From: Candidatus Mnemosynella biddleae
GTDB lineage: Archaea; Halobacteriota; Archaeoglobi; Mnemosynellales; Mnemosynellaceae
Length of the DNA: 64,000 nt
Reading direction: 5' to 3'
Assembly: GCA_002011165.2 (NCBI GenBank)
Contig: MTMI02000010.1
Location: 161,808-225,807, forward strand
The translations under genes were made by a program, and so were the position numbers. Under the pieces are notes generated by a model. That model saw only the letters and a program-made list of their open reading frames with translations. It ran no database searches and was not told where the DNA came from. Positions 14,671 through 23,371 of this stretch are shown here, piece by piece; the first letter of the stretch is position 1, and each line of letters starts with the position of its first letter.

Positions 14671-14880
14671 ATGGGGAAGATCATGAAAAGACGGACGTCG
14701 CTTTACGTGGAAGAGAAATTAATAGATCTGGCTAAAGAAAGAGGTATAAATCTATCTCAGCTCCTTGAAAAATCAATAATCAGAGAGCTTTACATGAGAA
14801 ATGAAGAAAAAAATGATAACTTAGGACCCTGTCCCGTAGGGGTCCGGGGGTTCAAATCCCCTCCCCCGCATGATTGCTGA
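14671..14880 (+). CDS. CcdA-like antitoxin/RHH protein with att-encoded tail
   Basis: 69 aa; the more likely start is ATG 14683 (MKRRTSLYVEEKL). The first 45 residues fit small CcdA-type antitoxins (KLIDLAKERGINLSQLLEKS). After about residue 50 the frame runs into the tRNA-Leu 3' remnant, so the C-terminus (GPCPVGVRGFKSPPPHDC) is encoded by the attachment site. In the excised circle this gene would have a different 3' end. No partner toxin is adjacent. Confidence 0.6.
   Translation: MGKIMKRRTSLYVEEKLIDLAKERGINLSQLLEKSIIRELYMRNEEKNDNLGPCPVGVRGFKSPPPHDC
14831..14871 (+). other. Attachment-site remnant: 3' end of tRNA-Leu
   Basis: 41 bases identical to 61963-62003, the 3' half of tRNA-Leu(CAG) (variable arm, T arm and acceptor 3' strand) plus one base. 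The orientation is that of a displaced 3' tRNA fragment, the expected right boundary (attR) of an element lying to its left. Genes left of it are viral, genes right of it are host-type. Confidence 0.8.
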
Positions 14881-14894
14881 AATGTTTTGCAGTT

Positions 14895-15455
14895 TTAGGA
14901 CTCCTCGAAGAAGTCCACTTTTTTCACATCTCTTAACATTAAAATCGCAATTATTACAGCACTTCCAACAACTGCTATCTGGTTTTCAATATACAAAATT
15001 TCCAGCTTCCACAGGGAAATGAAGGAAATTAACAGAAGTGCGAATAAAAGTACCGTAACTTTAGATTTCATTGTATTTTTCAAATCTTCGACGCTGAGTT
15101 TCATGAGTAAAGCTGAAAATACAGCGAAAACTAGGAAAACTTCGTGAATGAGCCCCATGATTGAAAGAAGTATTATGGAATACGACCTCATCCCCCTAGG
15201 CTTTTCAAACCCTTGGAGAATCTCGCTCAAACACATTACAGAAGGTATTGCCACGAGAACTGAAATTCTGAAGCTTTCAAAGGAAAATAGGTTTGAGAGC
15301 TGAATTTCTGAAAGCAGAAGTATTATGTAGAAGAAATAGGATAACAAACCGAAATCCTTATTCCTTTTTGATATTAAGTAGACGAGTGGAAGAGCTGCAA
15401 CTACTTTTACTTTTAAAATAATCCCGGAGACGAGAAAGATTACGAGCCAGATCAT
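14895..15455 (-). CDS. Multi-pass membrane protein
   Basis: 186 aa with about five or six hydrophobic segments and few charged loops. It overlaps the DUF58 gene by 4 bases, so it is the last member of the MoxR-DUF58-DUF4350-DUF4129 operon. Family not recognised; the setting suggests a membrane component of the same envelope complex. This is the first host-type gene right of the provirus boundary. Confidence 0.65.
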   Translation of the reverse strand: MIWLVIFLVSGIILKVKVVAALPLVYLISKRNKDFGLLSYFFYIILLLSEIQLSNLFSFESFRISVLVAIPSVMCLSEILQGFEKPRGMRSYSIILLSIMGLIHEVFLVFAVFSALLMKLSVEDLKNTMKSKVTVLLFALLLISFISLWKLEILYIENQIAVVGSAVIIAILMLRDVKKVDFFEES

Positions 15456-16705
15456 AACTCCACCTCTCTGATTATTTCCTCATAATCTCCTGGACCTAGA
15501 TCTACGACCGGCACTTTTGAGCTGAACTTCTTGAGAATTCTATCTCGTTCCACATAACCCTCATAAAGTCGTTTCAGAGACTCTCTCTCCAGTCTTTCCG
15601 AATAAAATAAAATAGGGTTTGGAGAGAGAATTATTATCCTGTGTTTTTTGCTCAACTTGCTGATCAGGAGGTAGAGCTGAGAAGTATGACTCATCAGATC
15701 TGTTATGATGATGAGATGGGAAGGAGTCTTAACACTGAGGAGAGCCTCTTCCAATCCTCTCTTACCAACTTTTTTGAGGAATTTTTTCGTCTTTTCACTC
15801 ATCCCAGAAAGAGCGAATTTCAAACTCAGCAATCCTTCATCTCTTTTGAACTGAATTCTAGAGCGAATTCTCTGTATTTGAGTTCTCTCATGCGAGGGTT
15901 TGATCAAGCTATATCTGTTTTCCTGATAACCTATGAATCCAACCCTGTAACCATCTTTTACAAGCATTGAAGCAAGATATAGAAGAAGAGAGACCGCATA
16001 ATCTATCTTGGCTCTTCTTGCCCTTTTCCTCATCTCTCTCGTCATGTCCAGAACCAGATAGACGTCTCTGCTCTCCTCTTTCAAGAAATCTCGAACTATG
16101 AGTTCACCTAAGCGAGAGGATGCCTTCCAATCTATTCTCTTAAGATCATCTCCTGGAGTATACTCTCTAAGCTCATCGAACTCAAGAGACTCTAAACCAA
16201 AGAAGCTCTTCTTATATGTCTCTTTTATTCTAATCCTCTCTTTTGCTCCTTTCTTTATGGATTCAAGAGACGGTAAGACGTTTACCTTCACTGGATCCAG
16301 AGAGAGCTCCTCATAGTATAATTCATCTGGATCATAGATTTCCACTCTGGTGTCGAGAATGTACTCTCCTTTCTTCTCGGGAAGTATTTTGTGATGCAAT
16401 CTTCTCTTCTCTCCTGGGTTTAAAACAGTTTCAAGCTTTTCAGACCGCAGAGCGTTCTCCATTACCCTAAGCTTAACTTTACTTCCAAAATTTTCAACAA
16501 AAACGTCAATTACTCCCTCGGCTCCCTCTTCAAAGTTTTTCTTAACCTCTCTCCGAACTTTTATTTTGGGTTGAAAGCTCATTCTCCGGTGCACCAGATA
16601 AAAAGTCAAGAAGAGGGCGAAAAGAGCTCCAAAAGCATTTAACATGAGATAGGCATAAGTGAGAGAGAGCAATGCGAGCATCCAGAGCACAGTCTCCCTC
16701 TTCAC
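15452..16705 (-). CDS. DUF58 domain protein with N-terminal TM segments
   Basis: 417 aa. Two N-terminal hydrophobic helices (about 5-35), a beta-rich region, then the DUF58 signature (EFDELREYTPGDDLKRIDWK) and a von Willebrand A-like region (VYLVLDMTREMR). DUF58 proteins pair with MoxR AAA ATPases and are thought to serve as metal-binding adaptors for chaperone-like maturation. It overlaps MoxR by 4 bases. Confidence 0.85.
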   Translation of the reverse strand: MKRETVLWMLALLSLTYAYLMLNAFGALFALFLTFYLVHRRMSFQPKIKVRREVKKNFEEGAEGVIDVFVENFGSKVKLRVMENALRSEKLETVLNPGEKRRLHHKILPEKKGEYILDTRVEIYDPDELYYEELSLDPVKVNVLPSLESIKKGAKERIRIKETYKKSFFGLESLEFDELREYTPGDDLKRIDWKASSRLGELIVRDFLKEESRDVYLVLDMTREMRKRARRAKIDYAVSLLLYLASMLVKDGYRVGFIGYQENRYSLIKPSHERTQIQRIRSRIQFKRDEGLLSLKFALSGMSEKTKKFLKKVGKRGLEEALLSVKTPSHLIIITDLMSHTSQLYLLISKLSKKHRIIILSPNPILFYSERLERESLKRLYEGYVERDRILKKFSSKVPVVDLGPGDYEEIIREVEL

Positions 16706-17631
16706 ACAGGCACCTCAACCCTTTCCAGAATGCTCTCAATTATATCTTCTGACCTGAGCTCATCTAGCTCATATTCTGCTTTAAGTATCAGTCTGTGAGC
16801 CAAAACACTTGGAGCAACCTCCTTCACGTCATCAGGAATAACATATTCTCTTCCCCTGAGAAAGGCAAGTGATTTTGAGGCTTTTAACAGGTGTTCACCA
16901 GCCCGAGGAGATGCACCAAGAAGAACTCTATCATCAAGTCTTGTCCCCATGACTATCCTATGAAGATATTTGAGCACTTCCTCTCTTATTTTCACGTCCT
17001 TCACTTTTTTGATGGCAAATGTTAGCTCATCGGGTCGAGTGATCTGTTTTAAATCGAAACTCTCATCCTCGTTTTTCCTCTTCAGCATTCTTAGCTCGCT
17101 CTCTTCATCAAGATAATGCATCTTTATGTTAAGCATAAAACGATCAAGCTGTGCTTCAGGGAGTTTATATACGCCTTCAAGCTCTATCGGATTTCTCGTC
17201 GCTATTACCAAAAATGGATCTGGAAGCGGAAGAGTGTTTCCCTCTATAGTCACCTGCCTTTCCTGCATTGCTTCTAGAAGAGCGGATTGAGTCTTTGGAG
17301 TTGCCCTGTTTATTTCATCCACAAGCACAATGTTGCTGAAAATTGGACCTCTCTTAATTTTAAACTCGCTGGCTTTCATATCGAAATAAACTGTTCCCAA
17401 GATGTCAGCAGGAAGAAGATCGGGAGTCAGCTGAATTCTTGAGAACTTTAAACCTGTGATCATTGCAAAACTTTTGGCAATTGTCGTTTTCGCCACTCCT
17501 GGAACGCCTTCAAGTATCACATGCCCCTCAGCCAATAAGGCTACTGCCAACATCTCGATAACTTCATCATATCCCACAACGACTTTGTGGATCTCCTCTT
17601 TAATCCTCTCCATCAGTTCTCTTCCATTCAT
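16702..17631 (-). CDS. MoxR-family AAA+ ATPase
   Basis: About 309 aa from MNGRELMERIKEE; an upstream start at 17661 is possible. Walker A GVPGVAKTT, Walker B IVLVDEINR followed by ATPKTQSALLEAMQE, sensor 1 ATRNP, and a lid domain with SPRAGEHLLKASKS. MoxR ATPases act with DUF58/VWA proteins to activate or assemble partner complexes, here probably an envelope system. The gene overlaps the end of the DUF4350 gene. Confidence 0.9.
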   Translation of the reverse strand: MNGRELMERIKEEIHKVVVGYDEVIEMLAVALLAEGHVILEGVPGVAKTTIAKSFAMITGLKFSRIQLTPDLLPADILGTVYFDMKASEFKIKRGPIFSNIVLVDEINRATPKTQSALLEAMQERQVTIEGNTLPLPDPFLVIATRNPIELEGVYKLPEAQLDRFMLNIKMHYLDEESELRMLKRKNEDESFDLKQITRPDELTFAIKKVKDVKIREEVLKYLHRIVMGTRLDDRVLLGASPRAGEHLLKASKSLAFLRGREYVIPDDVKEVAPSVLAHRLILKAEYELDELRSEDIIESILERVEVPV

Positions 17632-18640
17632 CACGACCACCGAGTTTTTTTCCTTTTTCAATTTCTTCTATCATCTTTAGCAGTATCTCCGTGTTGCACC
17701 CTTCTTTTTCAAGAGTTTTTATTATGCTCTTTAAATCATTTTCTTTCTCCACTCTAGAGAGATTCTGGAGTATCTTCGTAAGAATTTCAAATAATCTGTG
17801 AAACAAACCACTCTCAAAAACGATAAAAGTTAAAGCCACCAAGAATATCACCTGAAACAGAAGAGTCTCATCAACACTTCTTTTAAGAGTCACTGTCCCG
17901 CTCTGATAAATATTGAAATTCGAGTGATGAGCTTCGTCCACGTAAACTCTTCCCCTAACATTCTGATCGATAAAATTTCTCACGAATTCCTCATTAAACT
18001 GAAACATATCGTTTATGAAGACACTGGGATCTGAAAATAGAACTATCTTCCCGTTACCGTAGGAAATTGTTGTCATTATCGGATACTCTCCAATTCTCTT
18101 GACTAGCAGGGATATCTTGCTCGAGTAGACTTCTCCCTTTGCATTGAGAATGACAGAAGGGATGTTGAGAACGAGCCCATCAACTCCTTCACCAAGCTCT
18201 GGATCCAGTATTCTGACAACTTGTGGAAAGTTCTCGTTTTTTTGATAGAAAACGTCCATAAATTGCCTTTCCGAGAATCTCACAGAAAGATTTAATCCGC
18301 GTAATATCTCGTTACCTGTTCCAAAGTCGTCCATGAGTATGAGGGTGCCTCCTCTTTCGAGAAATTCTCCTATCTCTTCTATTTCATCTTTGGAATATCC
18401 CAAATCTGGGCCAATGATTATAAGAGTGCCGTCTTTTTTTCCAATTTCGAATGAACTGAGAGGAAAGAAGACGGGGATCACAGAAGTTCTTTCAATCAGC
18501 AATTCCCCGAATTTCGAGCAACCATCCCAGTTGGAGTTAAAAATGCTGAATTCTGCGGTTGACTGAAAAACTGGCACGGAAACTGGAGCCACAAGCAGAA
18601 AAATTGCAAAACCCAGAAGTATGGCATATCCGACCTTCAT
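17600..18640 (-). CDS. DUF4350-type membrane protein
   Basis: 346 aa. N-terminal signal anchor (residues 1-25), an extracellular GATase-like domain (IGEFLERGGTLILMDDFGTG is typical of DUF4350), a second TM around residues 263-283 and a cytosolic helical tail. It is part of the conserved cluster with MoxR, DUF58 and DUF4129. Overlaps its upstream neighbour by 4 bases. Confidence 0.8.
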   Translation of the reverse strand: MKVGYAILLGFAIFLLVAPVSVPVFQSTAEFSIFNSNWDGCSKFGELLIERTSVIPVFFPLSSFEIGKKDGTLIIIGPDLGYSKDEIEEIGEFLERGGTLILMDDFGTGNEILRGLNLSVRFSERQFMDVFYQKNENFPQVVRILDPELGEGVDGLVLNIPSVILNAKGEVYSSKISLLVKRIGEYPIMTTISYGNGKIVLFSDPSVFINDMFQFNEEFVRNFIDQNVRGRVYVDEAHHSNFNIYQSGTVTLKRSVDETLLFQVIFLVALTFIVFESGLFHRLFEILTKILQNLSRVEKENDLKSIIKTLEKEGCNTEILLKMIEEIEKGKKLGGRDEWKRTDGED

Positions 18641-20511
18641 GCTCTCCCCCTGATCAGCTGAATGATTCTTCTTATAGCTCTAAGGAACATTCTCCTCTCT
18701 GGCAGTTGAAGTCTCTTCATCCCGTAAAAGCTTCTCTCGTGGAAAATTGTAGCTTTTTTCAACTCTTCTATAAACGGTTCGTTTTCAAGCTTCTTCAAAA
18801 GTTCTCTTGGAGTTAGACTCTTCTTGAGACCATACAGTTTTGTGAGCATGAAATAAAGTTCTCTATAACGAATTCCCGAGAATTTTGAGATCTCCTTCTC
18901 TTCTTTTTTCTTCAGGACTTCCGAGATTTTCTCCTCTTTTTTAACTTTTCTGCCAAAAATTTTTCTGCCAAAAGTTAATTTCAGAAGAAGAATAGACAGA
19001 AGAGTTAAAGCTACGAAGATAAATAAAACTAAGGGAATATACTGAGAATAAACATGAAGTTGTGGAATATTTGATTTTGCCGGAAGGTGAAGCTGTAGAA
19101 TGTTCGACTTTACTGGAAGGTAAAGTTGCAGAACATTTGACTTTGCTGGCTCGTAGCGTTCATCTCCATTGAATACCGCGAATATCTGATGATTTCCAGC
19201 TTCTAGAGACAGGTTGAAATAAAAGTCGCCCATAGCATGAATCTTCTTTAAAGGCTTACCATCAACATATACCTCAAGAGGAACTTCATATTCTGAATCA
19301 ACATATCCTGTGATCTTGAACTCTTTTCCTGCTATCGGAACTTCTGATGAACTCAGAGTGATATTCAGCTTATCGCCATAGAAGATAACTGTTACAGAAG
19401 TTTTTGAACCTTCGTAGATTTCGTCACCCAAGAAGAGAATATCAAGGTAGAATGTTTTTCTGATATCACTTTTAAGAGTGATCTCGAAGTTTCCATGATG
19501 GTCTGTGAGAACTTTTTCACCATCCACTATGACTTCTTTATTGCTCAGGGGATTGTTCTTGTAATCCTGAAGAGAACCGTGAATCGTGAAGTTCTCGGAA
19601 ATGTGAGAGACCCCTCCATCAGCAATTATGAAAGTCGGAATTTTTGAAACGTTCAAAATCAATGTGTTTGATCTTAGCTCTCCACTTGTGGCAAAAATTT
19701 TGTGAGCGCCAACCTCTTTAAAAGAGGTCGCAAAAATGAAGCGCTCATTTTCGACTCTGAAAGGTATTTCTGTCTCTGAAGCTGAAGAGATTATGTGGAG
19801 TTTCACTTCACTTACTCCAAAAGCATAACCGTAAATCTCAACGGTTTCAAAGAGGTAGGGAGTCTCCTTAGAGGCATATATGACTATTGCCATTTTGGAA
19901 ATTTCAGAATATTTCTCCAGCATTTTTTCGTATTGCGTGAAGATTCTCTCCAATCTTTCAAGATTCTTTTCTATTTCCTCCGTGTTTAATCTCAGCTCTC
20001 TCCCTTCAGAGTCATAGAAACTGAGATTTTTAATGGTCTCAACACTTTCTTTTGCCTCTTCAATCCCCATTCTTCCCAACTTAACTCCTCTGAGAGCATC
20101 CAGATATGCATCCCGACTGCCCTCCAGTTGCAGAACCTCGAAATTCTTCAAAAAGATCCTCTGACCTTCAGCTATGTTCTTCAAACCCTCTCCGAGCTTT
20201 ATGAAGGGAGGAAGATCTTCTTCCAGTCTGCTCGTAATTCCTCTTGCTTTGTAGTATGTCACCTCGTTTGAAGTGATCGTGAGCCTGTTCTCTAAAATTT
20301 TCAACTCAGTGATGTTTTGCTCTATTTCTAAAATCTTCTCTGTAGAAGTGGTTGCCAGTTCAAGAAGGGAATCAAGAAAGAGATAAACAGGCAAATCGCT
20401 ATTTTCAGCCTCTTCTATCTTCATCTGACGCTCTTCTATCCCCATTACAGGACTCGTCAAAATCAGCATGAGAGCGAGGACGAGAGAGATTGATTTTCTC
20501 ATCTCAAACAC
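18637..20511 (-). CDS. Exported Ig-like protein with C-terminal DUF4129 domain
   Basis: 624 aa. Signal peptide (first 25 residues), helical coiled region (30-210), several beta-sandwich repeats of carboxypeptidase-regulatory/Ig kind (about 215-470), a TM (about 495-518) and a cytosolic DUF4129 domain (FSGIRYRELYFMLTKLYGL... FYGMKRLQLPERRMF). DUF4129 is usually at the C-terminus of transglutaminase-like membrane proteins; no transglutaminase domain is visible here. Just before the TM are 11-residue tandem repeats (LQLYLPVKSNI / LQLHLPAKSNI). First gene of the minus-strand operon. Confidence 0.8.
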   Translation of the reverse strand: MFEMRKSISLVLALMLILTSPVMGIEERQMKIEEAENSDLPVYLFLDSLLELATTSTEKILEIEQNITELKILENRLTITSNEVTYYKARGITSRLEEDLPPFIKLGEGLKNIAEGQRIFLKNFEVLQLEGSRDAYLDALRGVKLGRMGIEEAKESVETIKNLSFYDSEGRELRLNTEEIEKNLERLERIFTQYEKMLEKYSEISKMAIVIYASKETPYLFETVEIYGYAFGVSEVKLHIISSASETEIPFRVENERFIFATSFKEVGAHKIFATSGELRSNTLILNVSKIPTFIIADGGVSHISENFTIHGSLQDYKNNPLSNKEVIVDGEKVLTDHHGNFEITLKSDIRKTFYLDILFLGDEIYEGSKTSVTVIFYGDKLNITLSSSEVPIAGKEFKITGYVDSEYEVPLEVYVDGKPLKKIHAMGDFYFNLSLEAGNHQIFAVFNGDERYEPAKSNVLQLYLPVKSNILQLHLPAKSNIPQLHVYSQYIPLVLFIFVALTLLSILLLKLTFGRKIFGRKVKKEEKISEVLKKKEEKEISKFSGIRYRELYFMLTKLYGLKKSLTPRELLKKLENEPFIEELKKATIFHERSFYGMKRLQLPERRMFLRAIRRIIQLIRGRA

Positions 20512-20558
20512 ATCTGTAAGAGAAACTATTAAAAGGGTTTCCCTCCCTATAACTCTCG

Positions 20559-21296
20559 ATGCGCAGTTTAATTGCTACTCTCGCCCTCCTGATGCTTGGA
20601 TTGACACTTCTTGTTTATGGAAGTTTAAACGATGAAGTCTCCTATGTTAACCTTGGTCTTGCTGGCATTTTTCTCTCTATCATCGTTTACACCTTCAAAA
20701 CTTCAGAGTACGTGAAAAAGAACTCGTTTGAAATTTCTCTCGAACCCCTTGGGAGAATTCTAAACTCTTTAATTTCTGATTTAGCTCTTGAGGGTGAGGC
20801 TATATATGTGCCTCCATTTGGGGATCTCTCAAAGGGCGGAGTCTTCATACCACTGCATAGAGACTTTGAGCTCGATTTGACGAGATTGAGCTATGACGTG
20901 GCTTTTTTAACTTCAACGAGTAGCGAAAGAGAGATGGGTGTTTTTGTGGTCTCACCTGGAGAGAGACTGGTTGAGAGATACGAAGAACATTATGAGGGCT
21001 CACTGGAAGGTCTGAGCTCTAAAGAAGTCGAGAGCGTATGTCATGCCGTTCTGAAATCACTTGAGCTTGCCAAGAGCATTTACATAAAAGAGAGTGAAAA
21101 TGAAATTGAAATTCTCGTGGAATCTGAAATTGGTTTTGAGGGTTTTTCTGAACAGCTCTTGGATCCGCTCAGCTCCTCAATTCTATCAGCTCTTGCCAAG
21201 GCAACAGGAGAACTTCTGAGGGTGAGGAAATATAAGAGTGGAGAGAGAATAGAGATAAAAGCTGAGAAGATGGGGAGGCCCGAAAAATGGATGTAG
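20559..21296 (+). CDS. Conserved archaeal membrane-anchored protein
   Basis: 245 aa. Two N-terminal TM helices (about 5-20 and 30-47), then a soluble alpha/beta domain. Divergent from the DUF4129 gene by 47 bases, and its end overlaps the next gene by 10. Proteins of this form are found beside MoxR/DUF58/DUF1616 genes in Archaeoglobi; the function is unknown. Confidence 0.7.
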   Translation: MRSLIATLALLMLGLTLLVYGSLNDEVSYVNLGLAGIFLSIIVYTFKTSEYVKKNSFEISLEPLGRILNSLISDLALEGEAIYVPPFGDLSKGGVFIPLHRDFELDLTRLSYDVAFLTSTSSEREMGVFVVSPGERLVERYEEHYEGSLEGLSSKEVESVCHAVLKSLELAKSIYIKESENEIEILVESEIGFEGFSEQLLDPLSSSILSALAKATGELLRVRKYKSGERIEIKAEKMGRPEKWM

Positions 21297-21529
21297 AGGA
21301 TATCATAATACTTTTCCTCTCGTTCTGGATCCTCCTTTCAGCAATTTTAGTAAGAGGCGTAGATGTTTTTTTAACTCTCGTTCTTATAGGACTTCTGATT
21401 ACTCTTGAAGTCTCTGGAGTATTCTTGGAGAGAGGCAAAAAAGAGCAGATCAAACCTATTGTTTATCTTCTTCTCTTCGTCTTCTCGATTATAGTGATGA
21501 AGAAGATATATGAGGTTCTGGTAAAATGA
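21287..21529 (+). CDS. Small membrane protein
   Basis: 80 aa, two or three hydrophobic helices with little between them. Overlaps both flanking genes (10 and 4 bases), so it is translationally coupled in the plus-strand envelope operon. No family recognised. Confidence 0.65.
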   Translation: MDVEDIIILFLSFWILLSAILVRGVDVFLTLVLIGLLITLEVSGVFLERGKKEQIKPIVYLLLFVFSIIVMKKIYEVLVK

Positions 21530-22491
21530 TGAACCGATGGAGGGATCACTGGGACTTAATTTCAATAATATTGCTCTCTCTACTCCTCAATCTCATCATA
21601 TTTCTCACTCCAGAAAGCGTTCTCAGAAAGTTACTGGGAATTCCATTCATCCTTTTCTTCCCGGGCTACGTGCTGATAGCCACCCTCTTCCCAGATGAAG
21701 AAGATTTGGATAATATTGAAAGAATCGCCCTGAGCTTCGGTTTGAGCATTGCAATTGTTCCGCTGATCGGTTTAACTCTGAATTATATTTGGGAGATAAG
21801 ATTAATTCCGATTTTGATCAGCTTAACAGCCTTTACACTTCTCTTTGGAGTTGTTTCGATTTACAGAAGAGAGAAGTCTATGGATCCGTGGATACCGGAG
21901 ATTAGTATTGAGAGGATAAAGGAAGAAATTGAGTGGGAAAGAGCGAGCAAAGTGGATAAAGTTCTAACGGTGATTTTAGTAATCGCAATAATTTCCTCGC
22001 TATTCGTGCTGGGATACATAATAACACATCCGAAACCTGGAGAGAAGTTCACAGAGTTTTACATTCTTGGAGAGTACGGAAAAGCGAGTGATTACCCAAC
22101 CGATCTTCTCCTCGGAGAAGAGGGAAAGGTGATTATAGGGATTGTCAATCACGAATACAGAAATGTCACATATTTCATCGAGATTTGGCTGGTGAATGCC
22201 ACGTATGATGTTGAGAGGAATCAAACCGTGATTCATGAGATGCACCTTCTCGATGTTCTCAGCGTTACCCTGCCTCATCAACCAGTTCAAATAGAAGGTA
22301 ACTGGACTCCACAGTGGGAAACAAACTACACTCTCAGGATAAATGAGCCCGGAACATGGCAAGTTTGGTTTTTGCTTTTCAAGGATTTAAGACCCGAACT
22401 CACAGAGAACAATGCATCTCAGAGAATTTACGATGCGATAGAGGGAAAAATACAGAGTTTGAAGTTGAATGTTAAAGTTAGAGGTTACTGA
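21526..22491 (+). CDS. DUF1616 membrane protein
   Basis: 321 aa. Four N-terminal TM helices with the characteristic LGIPFILFFPGYVLIATLFP segment, then a fifth TM (about 145-165) and an extracellular beta-rich domain that mentions ligand-like aromatic pairs (NVTYFIEIWL, TWQVWFLLF). DUF1616 is common near archaeal S-layer and glycosylation loci. Last gene of the plus-strand operon. Confidence 0.85.
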   Translation: MMNRWRDHWDLISIILLSLLLNLIIFLTPESVLRKLLGIPFILFFPGYVLIATLFPDEEDLDNIERIALSFGLSIAIVPLIGLTLNYIWEIRLIPILISLTAFTLLFGVVSIYRREKSMDPWIPEISIERIKEEIEWERASKVDKVLTVILVIAIISSLFVLGYIITHPKPGEKFTEFYILGEYGKASDYPTDLLLGEEGKVIIGIVNHEYRNVTYFIEIWLVNATYDVERNQTVIHEMHLLDVLSVTLPHQPVQIEGNWTPQWETNYTLRINEPGTWQVWFLLFKDLRPELTENNASQRIYDAIEGKIQSLKLNVKVRGY

Positions 22492-22497
22492 GATATC

Positions 22498-23367
22498 TCA
22501 TTCTTTTCTCAGCACTAAATACATTGCAATCACCAATCCTGCTATAGCGAACACGATCTCAAATCCCGGTATTCCTTGGATTGGTGTCGGAGTCTCCGTC
22601 GGGGTTACAGTTGGAGTAACAGTCTCTGTAGGAGTTGCTGTTGGAGTTACAGTTACTGTTTCTGTTGGTGTTGGAGTAACTGGTGTTACCGGAGATGGAG
22701 TTGGCGCTTCTGTGACAGTTGGAGATGGTGAAGGGGCACCTCCACCTCCCTGAAAAGACGAAGGTTGAGCTTGTGTGGGAGATGGAGCTGGAGGAGAGGA
22801 TAACAGAGTTACCTGCTTTGTTATTCCTCCAACGCTCAGAGTGAACGTACCCGGTGGAATTGAACTCGTGTCATAGGAGTATTGATAGCGTCCTTCAGAA
22901 TTAGCTGTTATCTTAGTGCTTGCGATGATCTCTAACTCCACAGTTGAGGCTGAACTCTCCCCATATATCATCACATCATAAGTTCCAGCTGGTACATTGC
23001 TCTGAGATACAACAGCAACCCCGTTGGATGCATCTGAACCTTTAGAGATCCATATGAGCAGTTTTACACCTACATTAAGGTTCTTCACGTTTTTTGCAAC
23101 GACCTTAAAGTTATTCGGGCCAGAAGGAATCTTCACATCTGATATATAATACCGATAAGTTCCCTCTGAGACCGATACGATAGTCTTGAATGATACACTT
23201 ACGGTTATCTCTTCTCCAGGAGAAGCGTCTCCACTTATGCTCACAACATCTCCCTTCATCGGTGTTTCGGGAGAGATATGCAATGAGGTGACGGCAGCAC
23301 TAACTGGTGAGATCGCGAGAAGGAAAAAAAGAAAGGTGAGTGAGAGGGTTCGTGCTAATTTATCCAC
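22498..23367 (-). CDS. Secreted surface protein with PGF-CTERM sorting signal
   Basis: 289 aa. N-terminal signal peptide (about 1-25), beta-sandwich domains, a Thr/Pro-rich stalk (about 190-262) and a C-terminal PGF motif followed by a hydrophobic helix and RKE. PGF-CTERM proteins are processed and lipid-anchored by archaeosortase A (ArtA); the stalk is probably O-glycosylated. It follows the large surface protein gene by 5 bases. Confidence 0.85.
   Translation of the reverse strand: MDKLARTLSLTFLFFLLAISPVSAAVTSLHISPETPMKGDVVSISGDASPGEEITVSVSFKTIVSVSEGTYRYYISDVKIPSGPNNFKVVAKNVKNLNVGVKLLIWISKGSDASNGVAVVSQSNVPAGTYDVMIYGESSASTVELEIIASTKITANSEGRYQYSYDTSSIPPGTFTLSVGGITKQVTLLSSPPAPSPTQAQPSSFQGGGGAPSPSPTVTEAPTPSPVTPVTPTPTETVTVTPTATPTETVTPTVTPTETPTPIQGIPGFEIVFAIAGLVIAMYLVLRKE
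22582..22677. repeat. 96-bp direct repeat, copy 1 (Thr/Pro stalk)
   Basis: Identical to 23462-23557, 880 bp away, within the stalk-coding part of the two neighbouring surface-protein genes. Perfect identity points to recent duplication or gene conversion. Confidence 0.95.
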
Positions 23368-23371
23368 TCGC

